Of a stretch of DNA of 64,000 nucleotides, positions 17,367 to 25,333 are shown piece after piece. Position 1 is the first letter of the stretch; every line of letters starts with the position of its first letter. The position numbers were made by a program, and so were the translations under genes. The notes beneath the pieces were generated by a model. That model made no database searches. It saw only the letters and a program-made list of their open reading frames with translations, and had not been told where the DNA came from. Source of the stretch: Paraburkholderia sp. BCC1886 (GTDB taxonomy: Bacteria > Pseudomonadota > Gammaproteobacteria > Burkholderiales > Burkholderiaceae); the NCBI RefSeq assembly GCF_900996245.1, contig NZ_CAAJGK010000046.1, positions 1 through 64,000 of the forward strand, read 5' to 3'.

Positions 17367-17951
17367 TCAGCTTCGGAATTCCTCAACTGCATCCAAAAGC
17401 CAGTCCAGCACGAATCCCGTCATCGATACATCGAAGTAAAGGACGTAATCCGAAACTTCGCGACAGACAAGCATAGCCGGCAACCCGGCGAAGCGCGTGG
17501 TGACCGCCGTGCCTGAGGAGAAATAGTCAGCCTCGACATCGATTGCGCAGCCTTTGCAAATGAAGCTTGCGGCGTCGGGCCCCGCGACGCTGAAACCAAC
17601 CCGGCTGTCCGAGATCAGCGTCACGGTGGCAAACTTTTCAGCAAACCGTTCCCGGAGCGAATGCACGATCGAAGCTTCGTCTTGGATCGAACAGAAAGCG
17701 AGCCATTCGTTCGGACCGCTCCATGCAAGACGGACATCGCCGTTGGCTGTGAAGCTCTCCGCCAGCGGCAGTTGCAGTTGCAGCGTGGCTTCGATATCCG
17801 CGCGCGTATGAGTCGCCCACGCATCCGCCTGAATCCGGATGAGGCCGTGACGCGGCTCCTCGCCGATCTTTAGCGCCGGCGCCACGACCGGGAAAGCTCG
17901 CCCCGCCACGAAGTCTGGCGTGATAGCCGTACGTGCCTGTAGCTTAAGCAT
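17367..17951 (-). CDS. soxG: Sarcosine oxidase subunit gamma
   Basis: A 194-residue SoxG protein, the smaller folate-enzyme-like subunit of heterotetrameric sarcosine oxidase. Visible family segments are WSGPNEWLAF, VTLISDSRVGFSVAGPDAASFICKGCAIDV and FDVSMTGFVLDWL near the C-terminus. It folds like part of aminomethyltransferase and contacts SoxA; it carries no cofactor itself. It is the last gene of the purU-soxBDAG operon, with its start overlapping the soxA stop by 8 bp, which suggests translational coupling. A strong hairpin follows. Confidence 0.92.
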   Translation of the reverse strand: MLKLQARTAITPDFVAGRAFPVVAPALKIGEEPRHGLIRIQADAWATHTRADIEATLQLQLPLAESFTANGDVRLAWSGPNEWLAFCSIQDEASIVHSLRERFAEKFATVTLISDSRVGFSVAGPDAASFICKGCAIDVEADYFSSGTAVTTRFAGLPAMLVCREVSDYVLYFDVSMTGFVLDWLLDAVEEFRS

Positions 17952-20943
17952 TGAGTCGCTCCCCCTTCGGGTCGAAATGTGCGGTGGGTACCACGCGCGC
18001 GGTCACTATCCTGCCGTTGGAGTAGATCTTCACCTCCTCACCGATACGGCTTACTCCATCGCGGAGAATCCCCAACCCGATCGATTTTTTCAGGGTCGGG
18101 CTCAGGCACGACGACGTCAGATAACCATGAGTCGGCGAAGACTGTCCGCGGGTGAAGCCATCCACGAAGTGGCCGCCCACCGGCAACTGCAGCGACGCGT
18201 CCAGACCTTCGAGACCGACGAACTCAAGACGGCCACTGCGCCTGTCTTCCGGACGCTGAAGCGAGCGCTTGCCGATGAAGTCGTCCGTCTTCTTCTCGAT
18301 GACTTTGCCCCAGCCAATGTCCAGCGCATTGGAGCAACCATCGGTGTCGGCACCGACGTGGAGATACCCTTTTTCCGTGCGCAGGACTTCGAGTGCCTCG
18401 ACGCCATAGGGGGTGATGCCAAATGCTTTGCCGGCTTCTGCCATGAGATCCCACAACGCACGGCCATACCGCGCCGGTACGGCGATCTCATACGTGATCT
18501 CTCCGGTGAAGCTCGCCCGCAATATACGGGCGTCCACCCCAGCGAAACTGCCTGAGCGGCATTGCATGTGCGGGAAAGCGGCCGCCGAGAAATCGATATC
18601 GGACTCGACCAGCAGCATCACGTCCCGAGCTTTGGGTCCGGACAGAGTGACGTTCGCCCATTGCGTGGTCACGTTGTTCACGTGGACCTTCAGGTCTGGC
18701 CATTCGCACTGCAGGTACTCTTCCATCAGCTGGAATACCCGGCCCGATGCGGCGCTCGTCGTGTGGACCAGATAGTGGTCGTCGGCCAGGCGCACCACAA
18801 CGCCATCGTCGATGAGCACGCCGTTGTCGTTCGACAGCATCGCGTAACGCGCCGCCCCCGGTTTGACCGTCGAGAGGTTATTCACGTACATCCGGTTCAG
18901 GAACTTCGCCGCATCGGGTCCGCGTACCTCCAGCTTGCCCAGCGGTGAGCCATCGAACATGCCGACGTTATTACGTACGGCGGCCACTTCCCGCCAGGTG
19001 GCCTCGGTGAGGCTTTCAGAGCCCTGCGGATAGTAGTCCGGGCGCTGCCAGACATAGTCGCCAAAGCACGATGTTTTCAATCGATGCGCCGCGTGTGCAG
19101 GCAGACTCTGATAGGGCGCGTAAAGCTTTCCAACGGTTTCGCCCGCAAAAGTCCCAATGGTCACGGGTTGATACGGTGGCCGGAAGCGGGTCGTTCCAAC
19201 CGTCTGGATGGGCCGGCCGCCAAGCGCGGCCATGACGGCCAGAATGTTGAAGTTGCTCGACTTGCCCTGGTCGACGCTCATGCCGCCAGTCGTGTAGCGC
19301 TTCACGTGCTCCACGGATACGAAATTCTCCCGCATGGCCAGTTCGATATCCGACACTTTGACGTCGTATTGGAAATCCAGCCATTGCCTGTCGGTACGCG
19401 CGCTTCTGGTGTACCAGTAGGGCTCGATGCGCAACGTCTCAGCGTCGTCCGCATGAGTGACCGGGACCTGGACATTCGGCGGGTTCTTCGCCCCGAGCTT
19501 GCGCAAGGCATCCGATGCCGCGCACAGCCCTTCCTCGAAGCATTTCGATAGCGAGAACGCGCCGTTTGCCGCTCCCACGACAGCGACGTTCTGCGCGCAC
19601 GAATCCGGAACGAGGCATTGCAGGACGTCGTCGAATCTGAGTGACCCACCTGCCTGACTGTACAGATGGATAGTAGGTGTCCAGCCACTCGACATCGCCA
19701 CCAGGTCACAGGGCAAGGTCTTCGTCGCCCCAGTGAGTACTCCGCCGCCGGAGTGCGCGGCGACCTTGACCGATTTGACCTTTCGCGTTCCTTCCAACGC
19801 TGCGATGCCGTGGCCGACCAGATGAACGATGCCGGCCGCTTTCGTGCGGGCCGTGAGCAGGATGTCGACTGCCGAACGCGTGTCGACGACAGTTAGCGAG
19901 CCCACGCCTGCCGCGTGGAGGTCAAACGCAGTCAGGTAAGCATTGTCGTTATTCGTTGCGATGACGACGTGACTGCCGGGCACCACGCCGTACTGGTTGA
20001 GATAGGTGCGCACTGCGGACGCGAGCATGATGCCGGGGCGATCGTTATTGGCGAAAACAAGAGGGCGCTCGAGTGCGCCCGTCGCGAGGATGACTTCGCG
20101 GGCGCGGATTTTCCACAGCCGTTCGCGAAGCCGTCCTGCCTGGCCGGCCGGACCCAGATGATTGGTGACCCGCTCCTGCGCTGCGACCACGTTGTGTTCG
20201 TAATAGCCGCAGACGTTCGTGCGTGGCAGCAGGCGAACGTTCGGCATCTTCCGCAGGGTTTCCAGCGTCTTGCGGACCCAGACGGACGCCGGGACGCCGT
20301 TCACTTCGAAGCGCTCGCCGAGAAGCGAGCCACCGAACTGATCGGCATCGTCGGCAAGGATGACCCGCAGACCCGACGTTGCCGCGCTCAGCGCCGCGAC
20401 GAGACCGGCGGCGCCGCCGCCGACGACGAGGATGTCGCAATGCGTATTGCGCTTCTGGTATTTCTGCGCATCGGGTACGGTCGGCGACTTGCCGAGCCCT
20501 GCAATGGGACGCACGAAGCGCTCATAGAAATGCCAGTTCGGCCAGATCATCGACTTGTAGTAAAACGATGCCGGCAGCAGGCTCGAGAACCGGTCGAGCA
20601 CGCCCATCAGATCGTGTTTTGCATTGGGCCAGGCGTTCTGGCTGCATGCGTTCAACCCCGGATACAGCGGCATGAGCGTCGAGCGGACGTTCGGCTCGTC
20701 GAATCCGGCACGTTCCAGTTGCACGAGGCCATTCGGCTCTTCGACGCCTTTTCCCATGATGCCGCGCGGCCGATGCAGTTTGAAGCTCCGGCCGACCACA
20801 TCGACGCCATTCGCGAGTAGTGCTGCAGCGAGCGTGTCCCCCTCGAGCCCCGCGTACTGCTTACCATCGAACGTGAACTGGACCTCTTCGCGACGCGCCT
20901 GGCCGGCGGTACCAAATACCGTGACGCGCTCAGACCGGCTCAT
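17944..20943 (-). CDS. soxA: Sarcosine oxidase subunit alpha
   Basis: A 999-residue SoxA. Order: an N-terminal 2Fe-2S-like fold without the usual cysteines (FTFDGKQYAGLEGDTLAAAL, residues about 24-110), a FAD/NAD-binding reductase-like region beginning with GGGAAGLVAALSAA (about 170), and a C-terminal aminomethyltransferase/GcvT-like folate domain (about 600-999, with VRNNVGMFDGSPLGKLEVRGP and YGVEALEVLRTEKGYLHVG). The complex oxidises sarcosine to glycine; the released one-carbon unit is captured as 5,10-methylene-THF in this domain and oxygen is reduced to peroxide. It overlaps soxD by 14 bp and soxG by 8 bp. Full length and uninterrupted. Confidence 0.95.
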   Translation of the reverse strand: MSRSERVTVFGTAGQARREEVQFTFDGKQYAGLEGDTLAAALLANGVDVVGRSFKLHRPRGIMGKGVEEPNGLVQLERAGFDEPNVRSTLMPLYPGLNACSQNAWPNAKHDLMGVLDRFSSLLPASFYYKSMIWPNWHFYERFVRPIAGLGKSPTVPDAQKYQKRNTHCDILVVGGGAAGLVAALSAATSGLRVILADDADQFGGSLLGERFEVNGVPASVWVRKTLETLRKMPNVRLLPRTNVCGYYEHNVVAAQERVTNHLGPAGQAGRLRERLWKIRAREVILATGALERPLVFANNDRPGIMLASAVRTYLNQYGVVPGSHVVIATNNDNAYLTAFDLHAAGVGSLTVVDTRSAVDILLTARTKAAGIVHLVGHGIAALEGTRKVKSVKVAAHSGGGVLTGATKTLPCDLVAMSSGWTPTIHLYSQAGGSLRFDDVLQCLVPDSCAQNVAVVGAANGAFSLSKCFEEGLCAASDALRKLGAKNPPNVQVPVTHADDAETLRIEPYWYTRSARTDRQWLDFQYDVKVSDIELAMRENFVSVEHVKRYTTGGMSVDQGKSSNFNILAVMAALGGRPIQTVGTTRFRPPYQPVTIGTFAGETVGKLYAPYQSLPAHAAHRLKTSCFGDYVWQRPDYYPQGSESLTEATWREVAAVRNNVGMFDGSPLGKLEVRGPDAAKFLNRMYVNNLSTVKPGAARYAMLSNDNGVLIDDGVVVRLADDHYLVHTTSAASGRVFQLMEEYLQCEWPDLKVHVNNVTTQWANVTLSGPKARDVMLLVESDIDFSAAAFPHMQCRSGSFAGVDARILRASFTGEITYEIAVPARYGRALWDLMAEAGKAFGITPYGVEALEVLRTEKGYLHVGADTDGCSNALDIGWGKVIEKKTDDFIGKRSLQRPEDRRSGRLEFVGLEGLDASLQLPVGGHFVDGFTRGQSSPTHGYLTSSCLSPTLKKSIGLGILRDGVSRIGEEVKIYSNGRIVTARVVPTAHFDPKGERLNA

Positions 20944-21250
20944 GCAAACCTCCTTCCTGCTTTAAAGCGGACGGCCCGCCACGCGGCACATCTGTAAATC
21001 TGAAAACTTTGAGCAGCGCGTGGGACACCGTGTCGCGCTCGATGCCGAACCATTGCCGGCACCCGAAGGTGTGCCTCCAGCGCTCGAGGCTCGGGCCTCG
21101 AACGTTCTCGCGCCGGAACAGGTAGGTGCTCCACGCTTCATCGCTCATCTGATCGACGTTTGCAGGACGTACGCGTTGATACGGGCCACCGAAGGTGAAC
21201 TCCTCTTCGTCGCGTGTGCTGCCACAGTAGGGACATGGAATCCGTAACAT
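20930..21250 (-). CDS. soxD: Sarcosine oxidase subunit delta
   Basis: A 106-residue SoxD, the zinc-binding subunit. The N-terminal CPYCG and the later HTFGCRQWF supply the three Cys and one His that hold zinc in the family, and FTFGGPYQRVRP is typical. It stabilises the SoxA-SoxB interface. It starts 12 bp after soxB and overlaps the soxA start by 14 bp. Confidence 0.95.
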   Translation of the reverse strand: MLRIPCPYCGSTRDEEEFTFGGPYQRVRPANVDQMSDEAWSTYLFRRENVRGPSLERWRHTFGCRQWFGIERDTVSHALLKVFRFTDVPRGGPSALKQEGGLHEPV

Positions 21251-21262
21251 GACTCGTTCCGT

Positions 21263-22513
21263 TTAATGCTCGACGCCGGCCGCGGCTGCTTCGTTCACGA
21301 AGCGGCCTCTGGCGAACCGGTCGATGCCGAAAGGTTCAATAAGAGGATGCGGACGGTCGTGGGCTACGGTGTAGGCCATCGTCTCGCCGCCGACCGGAAT
21401 AGCCTTGAATCCGCCGGTGCCCCAGCCGGTGCTGATGAACATCGACCGAATGGGCGTCTTGCCGAGAATCGGGCTGGAGTCCGGAGAGATATCCACGATA
21501 CCGGCCCATTGCCGCATCAGCTTCAGACGGCTGAACGCGGGGAACAGGTTCAGCGCGGCGCTCAGCGTGTCTTCCAGTGCCGGCAGGGACCCGCGTTGTC
21601 CGTACGAGGGATAGGCGTCCGTGCGACCGCCAATAAGGATCTCGCCGCGGTCGGACTGGCTGACATAAGCGTGTACGGCAGGCGAGTTCACGACGCCATC
21701 CATGATCGGCTTGACCGGTTCGCTGACCATCGCCTGCAGCGGCATCGAAACGATGGGCAGCGACAGCCCGGCCATCTTCGCGACGACGGAAGAGTTGCCG
21801 GCGACCGAAATCACGACCTTGTCGGCAGCGATCGCCCCCTTGCTGGTTCTGACGCCACGTATGCGGTTGTCGACGATATCGAGCCCGAGCACCTCGCAGT
21901 TCTGCACGATGTCGACACCCATTGCATCCGCCCCGCGTGCATAGCCCCACGCGACCGCATCGTGTCGGGCAACGCCGCCGCGTCGCTGGATGAATCCGCC
22001 GAGGACGGGGAAACGGGCGCGCGCACTGACGTCCAGTAGCGGAAGATAAGCGTGAATCTGCTGGACATCGAGCATCTCCGCGTCGATCCCCTGCAACTGG
22101 ATGGAGTTCGACCAGCGGGTCAGACCGTCGAGTTGATGCGGACTATGAGCCAGGGTCAGCACGCCGCGCTGACTCAACATGACGTTGTAATTGAACTCCT
22201 TGCTCAAGCCTTCGTAGAGCTGCAGCGAGCGCTCGAAGAAGCGAGTGCTCTCCGGGTAAAAATAGTTCGAGCGGATGGCCGTCGTGTTGCGGCCCGTGTT
22301 GCCGCCACCGATCCATCCTTTCTCGATCACCGCAACGTTCGTGATGCCGTGGTTCTTCGCGAGGTAGTAAGCCGTCGAAAGACCCTGCCCGCCGCCGCCG
22401 ATGATGACTACGTCATAACGGCTTCCGGGTTCACTCGAACGCCACGCCGGAGTCCATTTGCGATGACCGCTTAGCGCATGCTTCGCAAGAGACAAAAAAG
22501 AGTACTTTTCCAT
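21263..22513 (-). CDS. soxB: Sarcosine oxidase subunit beta
   Basis: A 416-residue SoxB, the catalytic flavoprotein. The dinucleotide-binding motif VVIIGGGGQGLSTAYYLA starts near residue 33, followed by the acidic end of the fold (VIEKGWIGGGNTGRNTT). The family's covalent-FMN histidine corresponds to VARHDAVAW near residue 184, and the C-terminus has the WAGIVDISPDSSPILG and STGWGTGGFKAIPVGG segments of amine oxidases. The ATG at 22513 is chosen because AGAGG precedes it at 5 bp; a GTG at 22528 is possible. It follows purU by 20 bp and opens the soxBDAG block. Confidence 0.95.
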   Translation of the reverse strand: MEKYSFLSLAKHALSGHRKWTPAWRSSEPGSRYDVVIIGGGGQGLSTAYYLAKNHGITNVAVIEKGWIGGGNTGRNTTAIRSNYFYPESTRFFERSLQLYEGLSKEFNYNVMLSQRGVLTLAHSPHQLDGLTRWSNSIQLQGIDAEMLDVQQIHAYLPLLDVSARARFPVLGGFIQRRGGVARHDAVAWGYARGADAMGVDIVQNCEVLGLDIVDNRIRGVRTSKGAIAADKVVISVAGNSSVVAKMAGLSLPIVSMPLQAMVSEPVKPIMDGVVNSPAVHAYVSQSDRGEILIGGRTDAYPSYGQRGSLPALEDTLSAALNLFPAFSRLKLMRQWAGIVDISPDSSPILGKTPIRSMFISTGWGTGGFKAIPVGGETMAYTVAHDRPHPLIEPFGIDRFARGRFVNEAAAAGVEH

Positions 22514-22533
22514 GCGAACCTCTGTCACGAGAA

Positions 22534-23421
22534 TTACAGAATGACCGAGCGATGACCGTTCAGGAAGATGCGGCCTTCACTCCAGAGACGCACGGCGTTG
22601 GCGAGCGCAACCGCTTCGGTGTCCTGGCCGACGAGAACCATATCCTCGGCCGTGTAGGCATGGTCGATCGGCTTGACCTCCTGAGCGATGATGGGACCCT
22701 CGTCCAGGTCGCTCGTAACGAAATGCGCGGTGGCGCCGATCACCTTGACACCGCGCTCGTACGCCTGGTGGTAGGGGCGCGCGCCCTTGAAGCCGGGCAG
22801 GAACGAGTGATGGATGTTGATGGCTCGCCCTTCGAGCTTGCGGCTCATGTCATCCGAGAGAATCTGCATGTAGCGCGCGAGAACCAGCAACTCCGCACCG
22901 GTCGTCGCGAACAGATCCAGAATCTGGGCTTCCTGCTGAGGTTTGGTGTGCGGGGTGATCGGATAATGATGGAACGGAATGCCGTACCACTCCACCAGGC
23001 TGCGGCAGTCGTCGTGATTCGACACCACCCCGACGATATCGATCGCCAGAGCATTCGCTCGCCACTTCGTCAACAGCAGGTTGAGGCAGTGGTCGTGCTT
23101 CGAAACCGCGATGAGCACTTTGGGCCGGTAAGCGGCCGGCCGGATGGCGAACTGCAGGTCCAGTTCGCCGGCAAGCGACGTCAGGCTCTCCTGCACGTCC
23201 GCGATATCGCCTTTCAGGACATGGTCGTCGAAGACCATGCGCGCAAAGAAGTGCTCGGTCTGCGGGTCGCCATAGTGAAACGACTCGGTGACATACGCGC
23301 CCTGCTCGAAGAGCGCGGTAGAGACTTTGGCGAGAATACCGAGGCGGTCGGGACACTGGAACGTGAACAGGTAGCTGGTCGCTTTCGTTGCTTGCGTGGT
23401 TGCTTGCGTCGTTGCGGTCAT
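22534..23421 (-). CDS. purU: Formyltetrahydrofolate deformylase
   Basis: A 295-residue PurU. An N-terminal ACT domain (residues about 15-95, YLFTFQCPDRLGILAKVS) is followed by the formyl-transferase-fold hydrolase domain with the conserved set INIHHSFLPGFKGARPYHQAY, GATAHFV and DLDEGPI that supplies the catalytic Asn, His and Asp. It hydrolyses 10-formyl-THF to formate and THF, regenerating folate for the one-carbon load made by sarcosine oxidase. It is the first gene of the operon, 20 bp ahead of soxB. The N-terminal TTQATTQAT repeat is low-complexity. Its promoter region is AT-rich and palindromic. Confidence 0.95.
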   Translation of the reverse strand: MTATTQATTQATKATSYLFTFQCPDRLGILAKVSTALFEQGAYVTESFHYGDPQTEHFFARMVFDDHVLKGDIADVQESLTSLAGELDLQFAIRPAAYRPKVLIAVSKHDHCLNLLLTKWRANALAIDIVGVVSNHDDCRSLVEWYGIPFHHYPITPHTKPQQEAQILDLFATTGAELLVLARYMQILSDDMSRKLEGRAINIHHSFLPGFKGARPYHQAYERGVKVIGATAHFVTSDLDEGPIIAQEVKPIDHAYTAEDMVLVGQDTEAVALANAVRLWSEGRIFLNGHRSVIL

Positions 23422-23510
23422 GATGGCCTACAAAAACAGGGGTTGAGTTCGTTCATGCGCTGACTGTCAAGCGCTTCACTGCGCCGGTCAGCCAGGGCCG
23501 CACCGCCAAC

Positions 23511-23532
23511 AAACAATAAATTATTATTGTTT
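23511..23532. promoter_or_regulatory. Palindrome in the purU/tetR divergent promoter region
   Basis: AAACAATAA (23511-23519) and TTATTGTTT (23524-23532) are perfect 9-bp arms with an ATTA spacer. It lies 90 bp upstream of purU in an unusually AT-rich stretch between divergent genes. It is a plausible operator for the neighbouring TetR-family regulator. Confidence 0.5.
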
Positions 23533-23649
23533 CTGGCCGCGCCGCCGCGGTCTTCGACACGCTATCTGCTACGCGAAGATTCCAGAGGGATAGACGGAGG
23601 CTGACCTCGCTGCGTGCTTGACGACAGTATAAGTACAGGCACAATGATA

Positions 23650-23669
23650 AACAATAAAAATTAATTGTT
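23650..23669. promoter_or_regulatory. Second AACAAT inverted repeat near the tetR promoter
   Basis: AACAAT (23650-23655) and ATTGTT (23664-23669) form a 6-bp inverted repeat with an 8-bp spacer. The half-site is identical to that of the palindrome at 23511-23532, which supports a shared regulator binding both promoters. Confidence 0.4.
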
Positions 23670-23762
23670 ACTTGTACAATGTTATCCCTTGCCAGACGGT
23701 TGGCTCAGGCTGTTCAGGCCATCTGGTATAGACTCTGCCCGCACGCCAATGACCGTCAGATC

Positions 23763-24404
23763 ATGAGTACCGAAATCAAGACCGAAAAGCCCCGCCGCAA
23801 GGCGACCCGTCGAACCCAGGAAGAACGAAGCGACGCTACGCGACGCCGGATCGTCCAGTCGGCAATGCGCCTGCTGCAGAAAAAAGGCTTCCAGGCAACC
23901 AACCTTCAGGACATCGCGCGCGGTGCGAAAGTCACGCTCGGAGCGCTTCAGCACCATTTCGCCAACCGGCAGGTGCTGATGGAGCGGCTCATCGACGAAG
24001 TGATGGCACCGCTGTCGGACGATGGCGTAGTCTGGCCGCCATCGGCGCTCGTGCTGGAAGAGCGCGCGCGTGAATTCGTCCGTCTCGCCTGGCAAACCAT
24101 CTATGGCGTACCGGGTTACGTCGCCGCCTGGAGCCTCTTCTTCGGCTGCAAGGCCTCGCCCGAACTGTTCAGGCGAATCGACGCGACGCGTGCGAATTCA
24201 GATCCGGTCTTCTTTGCCCGCTTCATCACCTGCTTTCCCGAAATCAGATCGAATCACCCGGCACCGGAACAGTTCGCCGGATTCGTGTTTGCTTCGCTTC
24301 GCGGGATGAGTCTGTTCGGGCTCTTCGACGTTGCGCAGGAAGAGACCGATGGTCAGCTGGACATATTGGCACAGGTAATCGTGCAGGCCGGAACGAAACG
24401 TTAG
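23763..24404 (+). CDS. TetR-family transcriptional regulator
   Basis: A 213-residue TetR-type repressor. The basic N-terminus is followed by the helix-turn-helix domain (about 20-75: RRRIVQSAMRLLQKKGFQATNLQDIARGAKVTLGALQHHFANRQVLMERLI), then an all-helical ligand-binding part. It is divergent from purU-soxBDAG and probably regulates it, sensing a betaine/sarcosine-pathway compound or another inducer. The ATG at 23763 (MSTEIKTEK) is preferred; an in-frame ATG at 23679 would add 28 residues that do not look like the family. Neither has a strong ribosome binding site. Confidence 0.82.
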   Translation: MSTEIKTEKPRRKATRRTQEERSDATRRRIVQSAMRLLQKKGFQATNLQDIARGAKVTLGALQHHFANRQVLMERLIDEVMAPLSDDGVVWPPSALVLEERAREFVRLAWQTIYGVPGYVAAWSLFFGCKASPELFRRIDATRANSDPVFFARFITCFPEIRSNHPAPEQFAGFVFASLRGMSLFGLFDVAQEETDGQLDILAQVIVQAGTKR

Positions 24405-24862
24405 CGTCGCAACGTTTGCTATCTGGCGACTGCCGCGGTCCCGACGCCTCTCCAGTGTCCGTCGACGACCTTGAAAATAGTCACCACGCTCGGCGCCATT
24501 GCCCTGGTAGCGGGAGTCGCGCGGGCGCATGACCGCGGGACTCCCAATGACGTAATGGCAAGTGTGACGATGGTGTGCAGTGGGGCATTTGCGGTCGCAA
24601 CGGCACCCGTCATGGTGAGAATGCTTTCATGAGCACACTCGCCGCCAGCACGTGGTTGGCATGCACGCCCCGCCGGATGACGATCATCGCAGTTCAGCTT
24701 CAGCCGGCCAATGTGTTGCGATGTTTGGGGGACCTCGAAGGAGATGGGTCAATCCGGCGAAAACACAACCTGATTGTTGGTGCTCGAGTGTCTCTCAAGG
24801 TCGGGGAGGCGAGTATGCCCGGGAAGTACTCCACCGGTACCTAGCAGCCATCCGCCACTGTC
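24405..24862. other. Intergenic stretch without a recognised gene
   Basis: No convincing gene here. A 7-bp inverted repeat AAACGTT/AACGTTT (24396-24402 and 24411-24417) spans the tetR stop and may help end transcription. A short - strand frame at 24419-24613 and two + frames from about 24575 are open but I recognise nothing in them; they may be decayed sequence. Confidence 0.4.
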
Positions 24863-25276
24863 TCAACAGGAGCCGGAGCGCCGACCTAGTGACGAGTGTG
24901 CAATTTGGAGAGCATCGTCACGCGTGGCCACGACTTCATGTGGGATCCCAAACGCCTTGGTTGCCATTTCCGACAAAGCTTTCAATGCGTGCCGGCGAGC
25001 CTCGTCCGGTTCGACACTGATCAGGCATTTGCAAAGTCGGCCCAGCTCTGATTTGTTGTGTTTCAGCCAGATACCGCGATGTTTCCGGTCGTCATGGTCC
25101 TCTTCGGACCTGTGCTGATCGTACACGATGACGAACGCCTTATCGTTCTTCGCGAGCAAGATCATCTCTCTTTCCCACTGACTCGCGTACCCCGGTTGTG
25201 CCGCCTCTGAATTAAAAAGAACGAAAGGAAAGTCACTGATGTCGTGCACAGTGAAGGTATTTGGATTAAGGCTCAT
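24863..25276 (-). CDS. Conserved hypothetical protein next to a siderophore receptor
   Basis: A 137-residue soluble protein with no signal peptide or membrane segment. It begins SLNPNTFTVHDISDFPFVLFNSEAAQPGYASQWEREM split over residues 2-38 and has charged DQHRSEEDHDDRKHRG in the middle. I do not recognise a named domain; the hydrophobic strand/helix alternation suggests a small alpha/beta fold. It begins 57 bp after the stop of the siderophore receptor gene on the same strand and probably shares its iron-regulated transcript. AGGAG lies 9 bp before the ATG at 25276; a GTG at 25279 is equally placed. Function unknown; a role in siderophore handling is inference from context. Confidence 0.65.
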   Translation of the reverse strand: MSLNPNTFTVHDISDFPFVLFNSEAAQPGYASQWEREMILLAKNDKAFVIVYDQHRSEEDHDDRKHRGIWLKHNKSELGRLCKCLISVEPDEARRHALKALSEMATKAFGIPHEVVATRDDALQIAHSSLGRRSGSC

Positions 25277-25333
25277 CACTCACAATCTCCTGATTTGACT
25301 AAGGCTGGCGCAATCTTCAACGCCGGGCTTCGA

